Positions 1 to 6,720 are shown, numbered from the stretch's first letter. The stretch is 9,482 nucleotides of DNA from an uncultured Clostridia bacterium (GCA_947036475.1 CAMQRG010000067.1:1-9482); one strand, 5' to 3'. Made by a program: numbers and translations. Notes: a model not told the origin generated them from the sequence alone.

Positions 1-49
1 ACGAGATAGCGTAGCGTCTCGTGGGCTCGGAGATGTGTATAAGAGACAG
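1..49. other. Residual Nextera i7 adapter (artefact)
   Basis: This is not genomic DNA. Positions 1-7 match the end of the P7 primer tail, 8-15 (AGCGTAGC) are an 8-base i7 index slot (GCTACGCT when read as an index, which I recall as N709), 16-30 are the GTCTCGTGGGCTCGG read-2 tail, and 31-49 are the 19-bp Tn5 mosaic end ending in AAGAGACAG. The element order is exactly that of an Illumina tagmentation library. Genomic sequence starts at 50. Confidence 0.98.
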
Positions 50-104
50 ACGTTTAATAATATCATATAAAATAATCCCCTGCAACCACTTTTCCGGTTT
101 TTTA

Positions 105-148
105 TAAAAAAATAAAAAGCCCGCGAATATCTCCCTGTCCGCAGGCTT
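105..148 (-). terminator. Intrinsic terminator of the recX-TPR operon
   Basis: Read on the minus strand, the arm at 140-148 pairs with the arm at 117-125. This gives a 9-bp G+C-rich stem with one G-U wobble and a 14-nt loop. It is followed at once by a long U tract (TTTTTATTTTTTT). It lies about 107 nt past the TPR stop codon, so the hairpin cluster at 167-241 would be part of the transcript. Confidence 0.8.
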
Positions 149-166
149 CCTATCTCTGTATCTCCC

Positions 167-241
167 CCGCAAAACGTAGTTTTGCGGCAAACAGGTCAAG
201 GGGTGAAACCCCTTGCGGAGGTTTGGAGGCAGAGCCTCCAA
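167..241. repeat. Cluster of three perfect 3-nt-loop hairpins
   Basis: Three perfect inverted repeats sit side by side. Hairpin one is CCGCAAAAC/GTTTTGCGG (167-175 with 179-187, loop GTA). Hairpin two is CAAGGGGT/ACCCCTTG (197-204 with 208-215, loop GAA). Hairpin three is TTGGAGGC/GCCTCCAA (223-230 with 234-241, loop AGA). Stems are 8-9 bp and every loop is 3 nt. None has a T tract, so they are not terminators themselves. They lie in the 3' untranslated region of the TPR gene, ahead of its terminator. From memory, similar G+C-rich palindrome strings are common as dispersed intergenic repeats in gut Clostridia, but copy number cannot be judged from one window. Confidence 0.8.
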
Positions 242-254
242 GGTCTTTCCCTTC

Positions 255-3020
255 TCACTCTAGCTTTTCGCCGTTTTTCACCGCTAAATACGCCTTTTTG
301 TCCCCCTTCGTCCGCAAAAGCCCCAGCAGTGCGGAAAGCCCCTCCTTCGTCATGCAGCGCTCACCCTCTCCCTGTATCCGGTAAGCCAGCCGCAGTGTCT
401 CCTCCGCCTTTTCCATGCACCCCGCTGCTGCAAAAATCCGCCCTGCCCTGTCGCAGAGCCTCCCGTATGCCGCAGTCGCCGCGCCGTCCTGCGCCCCCAA
501 CAGCAGCGCGCGCTCCAAAAGCGTTTCCGTATCTTTTTTATTTCCCAAAGCGGCATGAAGTGATGCCGTTTTCATCAGCAGACGCACAAAATTCCCCGTT
601 TCCCCTTCACGTCCCCGTATGGAAAGCGCAAGCGCACTGTAACACTCGACCGCCTCCTGATGGCGTTTCAACTCCGCCAAAATCCGCGCCGTCCGTTCCG
701 CACGCGCCTCATACGCGGCATTGTACGGCAGGTGCAGCTCCTTGTAAAGCCTGTTCCATGGCTGATAAAATGCTGCCGCTCGTTCCTTTTCACCCTTCTG
801 GAAGTAATAATCTCCCAAAAGCCCCAGCAGCGCGCAGTAATCCTCGGATTTCATATCGCCGTATTCCGCAATATATTCCTTCGCATTTACCAGCTTGCGG
901 AACGCCTGTTCCAGTTCGCCTTTTTTCAGCCAGTATTCCCCCAGCCAGCGGCAGGCGCGGATATACGTTTCCCCTTCCCCCTCTTTCTCCGCCAGCGTAA
1001 ACCACTTCACAGCTTCGTCTTTCCGACCTATACGGTTCAGCAGGTCGCCCAGTGCCAGTGCAGTCCGTAGGGCGACTTTATCCTCCGGCCCAAAATCGCG
1101 GACGCGTTCCTCGAACAGCTTCGCAAACATCTGCACCGCATTTTCCGCCTGCTGGCGGCTCAGCCCAAACATCGCCGTATTCTTCCGCGCGGCAGGCTTT
1201 TCTGCCCGCGCTGTCAAATACGCCTGACGGCGCGCCTCATACGTTTCATCTGGTACAGTGCCGCATCGTTTCAGCTTGCCCTCCGCCTCCGCGAAATACG
1301 CCTCCGCCTTTGCTTCGTTCCCTGCCAGCCGATAACAGTTCGCAACCGCCAGCAGGTTATTGGCCGCGGCAAGCTGTTCCTGTGGCGTTTCCTCAAAGTT
1401 TACATCGTTTTTCTCCTGATAAAGCCCGATGGCCCTGTCATATTCCCTTTTTTTCGTAAAAACGCGCGCAAGCATCTCCAGCGTTTCCAGATACTGCGGG
1501 TTATCTTCGTCAAGCATTTCTTTGCGGATTTTTGCCGCAAGCTCCAGTGCCGCAGCAGCTTCGCCCAAATCCTCGGCTTCTTCGTAGGCCAGCCCCAGTT
1601 TTTCCAGCGCAGAGGCATAACGGGGATGCCCCGCTCCATATCGCCGTTCCATAATCTTCACACCCTCGCGGCAGAGTGCCACAGAAGCGGCATATTCGCC
1701 CTGTTTTCTGCGGATTTCCGCCAGAAGCTGCAAGCTCCATACATATATGCTGCTTTCGCCCTCTCCGCAGGCGCGGCGAATCGCCAGTCCCTCCTGTATC
1801 GCCGCCGCTGCCGCTTCGTACGCGCCCTGATGCTCATAAAGCCGCCCAATTGCCGTCAGCGAATCCGCACAACAGGAATCCTCCTCAGAAAACGCCTTGC
1901 GCCGAATCTCCAACGCCTGCTGGTAACATTCCATCGCCTCGGCATATTTCCCCATATTGTCATAAAGCGTGCCCATACTCATCAGGCTTGCCGCCGTCTG
2001 CGGGTCATTGTCCCCCAAAAGCAGGCGTTTCTGCGCCAGAGCTTTCTGATTCAGGGCCAGAGCCTTTTTGTATTCCTTCATGCCGCAGTAATCCACACTC
2101 AGGTTATTCAGCGCGTCCGCATAAAAAATATGGCTGCGTCCCAGCATGCGCTCCACCAGATCCAACGCCTCCCGATGCAGGCGCAGGGCTTTTTCAAACT
2201 GTTTATCCTTACAGCAGATTGCCGCCAGATTATTCAGACTGTTGATAAAATCCAGATGCTCCTCACTCATCAAACTGCGGCGTATCTCGATCGCCCTTTC
2301 GCAGTATTCCACCGCCAGATCCGTCAGCCCCGCCTTTTCGCAGACAGCCGCCAGCGTCAGCGTTTGCAGCATAAAATAATAATTTTCGCTGCCGCGTTCC
2401 TTTTCAATCAAATCCAGACAAATTTCATAAAAATAAATGGCTTTTTTGAAATTGCCCTGCCTGTCGTACGCCCTTGCCAATGCGCCATGTATATCCGCCA
2501 AATCCATATTGGAAAAGCTGGCGCACTGCCTTGCCCGACGCAGAGCCTTACCAAACATCTCCAAAGCCTTCGCGTTGTTTTCCATAAGTTCATAAGTATT
2601 CCCCAGATGGTACAGGCTGTGGATATAATCCATAGAATCCCTGCCCAGCTTCAAATCGCGTATTTCCAACGCCTTGCTGTGCAGCCTGAGCGCGTCCTCC
2701 TGCCGCCCCGTCTGGTTATACACAATTGCCAGATTATTCAGCGTATCCGCATAAGAAAGGCATTCCCCGCCGCATTGTTTTTTCAGCGAAGCCGCCTTTT
2801 CATAATATTCCTCCGCTTTTTCAAAAAAGCGCATCTGGTCGAACACCAGCGCAAGGTTACTCATATCCGCGGCGTATTCCATATTTTCGCAGTCCTCGTT
2901 TGACTCGTAAATATCCAGCAGCCGTTTCCCAAGGAAAATGGCTTTTTTGTAATCCCCGTCCTGATAGGCCTGTATAAATTCCTTCCGCTGATTTTTAATC
3001 TCTCCCATGTAAAACGCCAT
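255..3020 (-). CDS. Large tetratricopeptide-repeat protein
   Basis: Encodes 921 residues with no signal peptide or membrane segment, so it is probably a cytoplasmic scaffold that binds other proteins; partner and role are unknown. Residues 7-594 can be laid out as 14 consecutive units of exactly 42 residues. Each resembles the kinesin-light-chain class of TPR, with ...LNNLA..Y....Y..A......AL.I... in the best units (91-132, 259-300, 301-342, 343-384). A polar linker at about 595-640 (KPAARKNT) leads to a second, more degenerate helical-repeat array at about 645-915. No catalytic domain is visible at either end. The start ATG shares one base with the recX stop (TAATG), and GGGAG/GAGG stretches in the recX end can serve as ribosome binding site. 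Met5 is an alternative start with a poorer site. The overlap implies translational coupling to recX. The reading frame is intact throughout. Confidence 0.9.
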   Translation of the reverse strand: MAFYMGEIKNQRKEFIQAYQDGDYKKAIFLGKRLLDIYESNEDCENMEYAADMSNLALVFDQMRFFEKAEEYYEKAASLKKQCGGECLSYADTLNNLAIVYNQTGRQEDALRLHSKALEIRDLKLGRDSMDYIHSLYHLGNTYELMENNAKALEMFGKALRRARQCASFSNMDLADIHGALARAYDRQGNFKKAIYFYEICLDLIEKERGSENYYFMLQTLTLAAVCEKAGLTDLAVEYCERAIEIRRSLMSEEHLDFINSLNNLAAICCKDKQFEKALRLHREALDLVERMLGRSHIFYADALNNLSVDYCGMKEYKKALALNQKALAQKRLLLGDNDPQTAASLMSMGTLYDNMGKYAEAMECYQQALEIRRKAFSEEDSCCADSLTAIGRLYEHQGAYEAAAAAIQEGLAIRRACGEGESSIYVWSLQLLAEIRRKQGEYAASVALCREGVKIMERRYGAGHPRYASALEKLGLAYEEAEDLGEAAAALELAAKIRKEMLDEDNPQYLETLEMLARVFTKKREYDRAIGLYQEKNDVNFEETPQEQLAAANNLLAVANCYRLAGNEAKAEAYFAEAEGKLKRCGTVPDETYEARRQAYLTARAEKPAARKNTAMFGLSRQQAENAVQMFAKLFEERVRDFGPEDKVALRTALALGDLLNRIGRKDEAVKWFTLAEKEGEGETYIRACRWLGEYWLKKGELEQAFRKLVNAKEYIAEYGDMKSEDYCALLGLLGDYYFQKGEKERAAAFYQPWNRLYKELHLPYNAAYEARAERTARILAELKRHQEAVECYSALALSIRGREGETGNFVRLLMKTASLHAALGNKKDTETLLERALLLGAQDGAATAAYGRLCDRAGRIFAAAGCMEKAEETLRLAYRIQGEGERCMTKEGLSALLGLLRTKGDKKAYLAVKNGEKLE

Positions 3021-3643
3021 TACGCCTCATCTCCCTCATCCATCTGCCGGAACGCCTCCCGTATCACATCGTAGGAATAGCCCTTCCGCAGCAAAAAGCC
3101 CTGCAAACGTTTTTTTTCTTTTTCATCTGGCGGCCAGAAGCGCGCCTTTTTTTCCAGCCAGCCGAGCGCGTCCCCCGTTTCGTCAATCTCCGTTTTGCTC
3201 AGGGCTTCTTCTATGGTTTTCTCCGCAACACCCCTCTGCCGCAGCTCCATGCGCAGGGCATAGCCGCTTCTTGGGCGCAGACGGAGCCGTTCGCGGATAT
3301 ATTTTTCGCAGTATTCCCCGTCATCGGCATAGCCATATTTCCGCAGGAAATCCATCACTTCGGCAATTACATCTTCCGTATATTCCTTTTCCTGCAATTT
3401 CCGGTAAATTTCCTGTTCCGTCCGCATTTTGTATCCAATATAATGCAGGGCGGTATCCTGTGCTTTTATATAAATCAGGTTGCGGCGGATATATTCCACC
3501 GTTTCCTCTGTGGTTTCACAGCCTTCCTTCAGCTTGAAATACAGAATATCCTGCATCGGCAGGGCAAAAGCATATTCCCCGTCGATAAAGATATTGTACC
3601 GCGTTTCGTCCCGCTTCTGCGGCCTGATTTCCGTCACCAGCAT
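3020..3643 (-). CDS. recX: RecX family regulator of RecA
   Basis: A 207-residue protein, normal to slightly long for RecX, which binds RecA filaments in the cytoplasm and modulates recombination and SOS induction. It has the small all-helical three-helix modules of the family. Visible hallmarks are YGYADDGEYCEKYI at 103-116 (family pattern G-Y-x-D-D...), RSGYALRMELRQRGV at 125-139 and a last module FLLRKGYSYDVIREAF at 183-198. The N-terminal stretch (about 1-60) is the usual beta-rich lead-in. I chose the ATG at 3641-3643 because AAAAGGGAGG lies 7 nt upstream. An in-frame ATG at 3668-3670 would add MGRKKGGQP, but it has no ribosome site and sits about at the predicted transcription start. The gene heads a two-gene unit with the TPR gene. 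No LexA-type operator was recognised. Confidence 0.9.
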   Translation of the reverse strand: MLVTEIRPQKRDETRYNIFIDGEYAFALPMQDILYFKLKEGCETTEETVEYIRRNLIYIKAQDTALHYIGYKMRTEQEIYRKLQEKEYTEDVIAEVMDFLRKYGYADDGEYCEKYIRERLRLRPRSGYALRMELRQRGVAEKTIEEALSKTEIDETGDALGWLEKKARFWPPDEKEKKRLQGFLLRKGYSYDVIREAFRQMDEGDEA

Positions 3644-3650
3644 CGGCTGT

Positions 3651-3660
3651 CCTCCCTTTT
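3651..3660 (-). promoter_or_regulatory. Ribosome binding site that sets the recX start
   Basis: AAAAGGGAGG on the minus strand, ending 7 nt before the ATG at 3641-3643. It lies inside what would be coding sequence if the upstream ATG at 3668-3670 were used, so it argues for the shorter protein. Confidence 0.8.
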
Positions 3661-3675
3661 TCCGTCCCATTTTTT

Positions 3676-3704
3676 ATTATAGTATAATACAAATCCCCTG
3701 AAAT
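3676..3704 (-). promoter_or_regulatory. Probable recX-TPR promoter
   Basis: A perfect TATAAT (3676-3681, minus strand) lies in A+T-rich DNA. The hexamer 17 bp upstream is a weak -35 (ATTTCA, 3699-3704; 3 of 6 matches). The predicted transcript start near 3669 gives a leader of about 26 nt that just contains the recX ribosome site. It lies between the znu terminator and recX, so recX appears to be separately transcribed. The -10 is convincing; the -35 is not. Confidence 0.55.
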
Positions 3705-3743
3705 TGCTATACTGCATTTTGCGGAAAAATCTCCCGTCAAATC

Positions 3744-3772
3744 AAAAAAGGGCCTGGAAATCTCCAAAGCCC
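3744..3772 (-). terminator. Intrinsic terminator of the znuACB operon
   Basis: On the minus strand GGGCTTTGGA (3763-3772) pairs with TCCAGGCCC (3750-3758), with one wobble and one bulged base around a 4-nt loop. Six Ts follow (3744-3749). The hairpin starts only 6 nt after the znuB stop codon. Confidence 0.85.
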
Positions 3773-3778
3773 ATTGTC

Positions 3779-4615
3779 TTATTTTCTTCGTTTTCCAATC
3801 AGATACGTCACAAAAAACAGCACCGCCGCCGTCAGTACCATCATCGCCCCTGCGGAAACGCCCAGCGAATAAGAAAGCCCCAGCCCCGTCAGCGAAGAAA
3901 ACAGGCCGAAAACAGCCGCCGTCCAATGATAGCCGCGCGCATTTGCTGTAATATTGCGCGCCGCCGCCGCCGGCAGTATCAGCAGGGAATTTATCATCAA
4001 AATCCCCACCCAGCGGATAGATACCATGACCGCCACCGCCACCATTACCACAAACAGATTTTCCGTCAGCATAACGCGCACGCCCCTGCTTGCTGCAAGC
4101 GAGCGGTTCACACAGAGCAGCAGCAGCTGGTTATAAAATACCGCCCACATCACGTACGCCAGCAGTAAAACAACCAGTATCACCAGCAGGTCACCCTGCC
4201 CGACCGTCAGAATATCCCCAATCAAGTAAGCGGAATACTTCGCGAAACCGCCCCTTGCGGATAATATCACAATCCCCAGAGCCATAGCCGCAGAGGAAAA
4301 CACACTGATAACCGTATCCGAAGAAACCAGATTTGCCGCTTTCACCTTTGTAATCACAAGCCCCAGAAATATCCCAAAGGCAAGCATTGCCAGCAGCGGG
4401 TCGTCCAGCCCCAGCAGAACGCCCAGCCCGATGCCCGTAAACGCGCTGTGTCCCAGAGCATCAGAGAAAAACGCCATTTTGTTGTTGACCGCCATCGTCC
4501 CCAAAAGCGCGAACAGCGGCGCAATCAGCACCGATGCCAAAAAGGCATTTTTCATAAAATCATACTGGAACATCTCAAACGGGAGCATTTCCAAAAATCC
4601 ATATATCAGTTCCAT
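3779..4615 (-). CDS. znuB: Zinc/manganese ABC transporter permease
   Basis: A 278-residue, very hydrophobic protein of the ABC-3 permease family, the membrane channel of high-affinity Zn/Mn importers. About eight membrane helices can be seen (roughly 25-42, 58-70, 72-92, 100-120, 142-164, 185-205, 207-222 and 235-275 containing two). Family motifs are DALGHSAFTGIGLG at 52-65, LLILPAAAAR at 211-220 and the Ser/Gly-rich LSYSLGVSAG at 247-256. The last gene of the operon, it overlaps znuC by 10 nt. Its ribosome site (GGAGGAGG) is inside the end of znuC, 4 nt before the ATG, so translation is probably coupled. Zinc rather than manganese is inferred from the His-rich ZnuA; the permease itself does not decide it. 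Confidence 0.92.
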   Translation of the reverse strand: MELIYGFLEMLPFEMFQYDFMKNAFLASVLIAPLFALLGTMAVNNKMAFFSDALGHSAFTGIGLGVLLGLDDPLLAMLAFGIFLGLVITKVKAANLVSSDTVISVFSSAAMALGIVILSARGGFAKYSAYLIGDILTVGQGDLLVILVVLLLAYVMWAVFYNQLLLLCVNRSLAASRGVRVMLTENLFVVMVAVAVMVSIRWVGILMINSLLILPAAAARNITANARGYHWTAAVFGLFSSLTGLGLSYSLGVSAGAMMVLTAAVLFFVTYLIGKRRK

Positions 4616-5361
4616 TCTGCCTCCTCCTCAAAGCCGAACGCCTCTCGAAACGCCTCCCCGGAAAATACCTCCGCCGCACTGCCCTCCGCCGCAACCGTTT
4701 TGTCCAGCAGAACTACTTTATCCGCGTACTTCCGTACCAGTCCCAAGTCATGCGAAACCAGCAGTATCGCCATGTGGCAGGTATCGCGCAGCTCCGTCAC
4801 CTGCCTGTAAAACAAATCCAGACCGGCAATGTCCATGCCCGAAACAGGTTCATCTAATACCAGAAGGTCAGGAACAGGCTCCACCGCCATTGCCAGCAGA
4901 ACCCTTTGCAGTTCTCCGCCGCTCAACGCGCCCAGCCGCCGCCCCGCCAGATATCCGCATTCCATTTTTTCCAGCGTTTCCCGTATGCTTTGCCGCGTTT
5001 TCCTGTTTTTCCCAAACCAGACCGCGCACCCGTTTCCAGCCGCCGCCATGAAATCCTCCACAGAAACCGGCATACTTTTATCAAAATCCAGATACTGCGG
5101 CACATAGCCAATTTTCGGCTTGGCGATTGCCGCCCCGTGGCTGTCCGTAAAGGAAATCTTTCCCTTATACTGCCGTTCTCCCAATAAAGCCTTAATCAGC
5201 GTTGTTTTCCCTGCGCCGTTCTTGCCGATGAGGGCTGTCAGCTGTCCGCAGTGAAACGTCAGATTTACGTTTTCCAGCAAAACGTCCTCCCCGCTGGTTA
5301 CGCAGATTCCTTTCATTTCAATGCTGCGGAGCGCGCAGTTGCTGTGTATGTCCGTTCTCAT
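4606..5361 (-). CDS. znuC: Zinc ABC transporter ATP-binding protein
   Basis: A 251-residue ABC ATPase that powers import through ZnuB at the inner face of the membrane. All motifs are present: Walker A GKNGAGKTT at 46-54, Q-loop Gln89 in VPQYLDF, signature LSGGELQR at 146-153, Walker B LLVLDE at 166-171, D-loop SGMD at 174-177 and switch His204 in SHDLG. The LSGGE rather than LSGGQ form is seen in many ABC ATPases. The start codon overlaps the znuA stop as ATGA (4 nt), and only a weak purine-rich site precedes it, so initiation probably depends on ribosomes finishing znuA. The C-terminal tail EEEAEWN is written by the znuB ribosome binding site: its Glu codons are GAG repeats forming the Shine-Dalgarno sequence. 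Confidence 0.95.
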   Translation of the reverse strand: MRTDIHSNCALRSIEMKGICVTSGEDVLLENVNLTFHCGQLTALIGKNGAGKTTLIKALLGERQYKGKISFTDSHGAAIAKPKIGYVPQYLDFDKSMPVSVEDFMAAAGNGCAVWFGKNRKTRQSIRETLEKMECGYLAGRRLGALSGGELQRVLLAMAVEPVPDLLVLDEPVSGMDIAGLDLFYRQVTELRDTCHMAILLVSHDLGLVRKYADKVVLLDKTVAAEGSAAEVFSGEAFREAFGFEEEAEWN

Positions 5362-6284
5362 TCTTCCGCCCCTTCCAAAGCCTGCCGCATTGCGGCAATG
5401 TTCCGTTCCATTCGTTCGGCGTAAGTGTCGTTTTCCTCCGCCTTTGTTGTCAGAGGGTCAAGCAGAACGGCATGCCCGCCGCTTTCCCCCGCCAATATGC
5501 GGGCATATTTCGCGCCGCTGTCGTCCGCCGTCAAAAGCAGAGAAATGCCGTCCTGCCGCATTTCGTCCGACGCCCCTGCAAGTTCTTTTGCGGAAGGTTC
5601 CTGATATTCCTCCGCAAAAATGCCAATTTCTGCATCTAACCTGAATAATTCCGCCAGATACGCAAAGCCTTCATGAAAAATTGCCGCCGGTTCCCCTTCC
5701 GGCACAGGAAGTGTTGCCGCCTGTTCGGTAAGCCTTTCCATTTCCTCTGAAAAATGTGCTGTGTTCTGCTCCAGCGTTTCCCGTTCCTCCGGCATGGCTT
5801 CGCAGAGCGCGCCGCAGATTGCTGCCGCCTGTTCCGCCGCATTTTCCGGCAGCAGCCAGACATGAGGATTCCCCTCTGCTTCATGCGGTTCGTCCTCCCC
5901 ATGATGATGACTGCATTCCTCCGTCAAAAACGGAATCCCCGCCGAGGTATCCACAATACATAAGTCCGGATACCGTTCCAGTGCCTGCCCCAGAAACGCC
6001 TCCATGCCGCCGCCATTCACAAGCAGGATATCGGCATTTTCCAGTTTTTTCATATCAGAAATCGTTAATTCGTAGTCGTGCAGACAGCCCGTCTGGGGCT
6101 GCGCCATATTTTCCAAAATAATGCCGTCCGTCCCTGCCGTCACTTCCTGCGCAATCAGGTAAACAGGGTAAAAGCTCGTCAAAACCCGAAGCCCGCCCGT
6201 TTCGGCAGTCTCTGTCCCGCCTCCGCAGCCCGCCAGCAGGCACAGGAATAACAGGAACATTCCAGCCCCCCAGCGTTTTTTCAT
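5358..6284 (-). CDS. znuA: Zinc ABC transporter substrate-binding lipoprotein
   Basis: A 308-residue cluster A-I (ZnuA/TroA-type) binding lipoprotein that captures metal outside the membrane and passes it to ZnuB. A lipoprotein signal opens the protein: MKKRW, a hydrophobic core, then lipobox LAGC with Cys20 as the lipidated residue. Likely metal ligands are His69 (CLHDYEL), His141 (NPHVWL), His204 (FHEGF) and Asp276 (LLDPL). A His/acid loop at 126-141 (HHHGEDEPH) is typical of zinc rather than manganese binders. The frame is open further upstream to a TTG at 6380, but that TTG is part of the -35 box, so the extension is not expressed. The chosen ATG (6282-6284) is where the signal peptide starts, though its ribosome site is modest (AAGGG 11 nt upstream, or GGAG too close). 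First gene of znuA-znuC-znuB. Confidence 0.92.
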   Translation of the reverse strand: MKKRWGAGMFLLFLCLLAGCGGGTETAETGGLRVLTSFYPVYLIAQEVTAGTDGIILENMAQPQTGCLHDYELTISDMKKLENADILLVNGGGMEAFLGQALERYPDLCIVDTSAGIPFLTEECSHHHGEDEPHEAEGNPHVWLLPENAAEQAAAICGALCEAMPEERETLEQNTAHFSEEMERLTEQAATLPVPEGEPAAIFHEGFAYLAELFRLDAEIGIFAEEYQEPSAKELAGASDEMRQDGISLLLTADDSGAKYARILAGESGGHAVLLDPLTTKAEENDTYAERMERNIAAMRQALEGAEE

Positions 6285-6350
6285 GCTCCATACCGCCCTT
6301 CGTTTCAAATCCAGCCAAAGTCCGCCAATGGAATCAGCCGTTTGCAGACT

Positions 6351-6380
6351 ATTGTATGTCCCTTCCGCCGCTCTTGTCAA
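6351..6380 (-). promoter_or_regulatory. Promoter of the znuACB operon
   Basis: On the minus strand there is a consensus TTGACA (6375-6380), an 18-bp spacer and TACAAT (6351-6356, 5 of 6 matches). Transcription should start near 6344, giving a leader of about 60 nt before znuA. The -35 lies inside the 9-bp near-palindrome CTTGACAAG. I could not recognise a Zur, AdcR or MntR operator in or near it. Confidence 0.75.
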
Positions 6381-6415
6381 GCAAAACTTTTCCTTATAAT
6401 GTACCCTGCCTGAAT

Positions 6416-6438
6416 GCGGCAGATGCGCGGCATGCCGC
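6416..6438. repeat. G+C-rich inverted repeat in the znuA-ferredoxin divergent region
   Basis: A perfect 12-bp palindrome GCGGCATGCCGC covers 6427-6438. Its right half also pairs with a second GCGGCA at 6416-6421 across 11 bp, so two alternative foldings are possible. It lies between the divergent promoters, about 35 bp upstream of the znu -35 and 50 bp upstream of the ferredoxin -35. It could be an operator or a chance palindrome; there is no T tract strong enough to call a terminator. Confidence 0.45.
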
Positions 6439-6455
6439 CGCTTTTCCTGTATTGG

Positions 6456-6474
6456 ATTTCTTTTTCAAAGAAAT
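6456..6474. promoter_or_regulatory. Perfect 8-3-8 inverted repeat upstream of the ferredoxin promoter
   Basis: ATTTCTTT at 6456-6463 and AAAGAAAT at 6467-6474 are perfect inverted copies around TTC. The repeat ends 13 bp before the ferredoxin -35 box, a position suited to an activator or repressor site. No known regulator motif was matched, so the role is inferred from position and symmetry only. Confidence 0.4.
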
Positions 6475-6487
6475 ATGTGAAATATAC

Positions 6488-6516
6488 TTGCAAATTCCCC
6501 GGTCTTGATATAAAAT
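6488..6516 (+). promoter_or_regulatory. Ferredoxin promoter
   Basis: TTGCAA (6488-6493, 4 of 6 matches), a 17-bp spacer and TAAAAT (6511-6516, 5 of 6) form a good sigma-A type promoter. A TATAAA one step earlier (6509-6514) would have a 15-bp spacer and fits less well. The expected start near 6523 leaves a leader of about 27 nt holding the strong ribosome site. Confidence 0.65.
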
Positions 6517-6549
6517 AGGCATGAAGAAGGAAAAAGGAGGTGTATTCCA

Positions 6550-6720
6550 ATGGCTCATAAAATCGGACCCGAATGTATCGGTTGCGGCGCTTGCGCTGGC
6601 GAATGTCCTACAGGCTGCATCCATGAAGCTGGCGGTGTTTTTGAAATCACAGCTGCTGAATGTATCGATTGCGGTACATGCACAGGTGCTTGCCCTACTG
6701 GCGCAATTAAGCCCGAATAA
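6550..6720 (+). CDS. Clostridial-type 2[4Fe-4S] ferredoxin
   Basis: A 56-residue soluble electron carrier, the usual length for clostridial ferredoxins, which shuttle low-potential electrons between enzymes such as pyruvate:ferredoxin oxidoreductase and hydrogenase. Two CxxCxxCxxxCP motifs are intact: Cys9, 12, 15, 19 and Cys38, 41, 44, 48. In this fold the fourth Cys of each motif ligates the other cluster. The two halves are similar (ECIGCGAC... and ECIDCGTC...), reflecting the family's ancient duplication. Cys23 is an extra cysteine, at the place of the Ala or Ser more usual in the second half (PTGC against PTGA). The start is supported by AAAGGAGGTG, with AGGAGG 9 nt before the ATG. It is the only plus-strand gene, with its own promoter and terminator. 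Codons favour T- or C-ending forms such as GCT, TGT and GGT, unlike its neighbours and typical of high expression. Confidence 0.95.
   Translation: MAHKIGPECIGCGACAGECPTGCIHEAGGVFEITAAECIDCGTCTGACPTGAIKPE

Noticed and set aside
31..49. Tn5 mosaic end as evidence of a transposon or attachment site
   Set aside because: It is embedded in the complete Illumina adapter and index structure and has its partner at the other contig end.
50..166. Gene content in the left genomic edge
   Set aside because: Only the terminator and A+T-rich sequence are visible; no start codon with a ribosome site or RNA gene was found.
182..1000. Plus-strand open frame (272 codons) at the left
   Set aside because: Pro/Ala/Ser-rich shadow of the TPR C-terminal part; it begins inside the hairpin cluster and has no ribosome site.
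1626..2903. Long plus-strand open frame (425 codons) opposite the TPR gene
   Set aside because: It is antisense to a clear 42-residue TPR array, has no ribosome site or recognisable domain, and has an Arg/His/Gln/Ile-rich composition typical of a mirror frame.
6374..6400. A second plus-strand promoter (TTGTCA, then TATAAT at 6395-6400) toward the ferredoxin
   Set aside because: The spacer is only 15 bp and the leader would be about 140 nt; the promoter at 6488-6516 is better placed. It remains a weak possibility.
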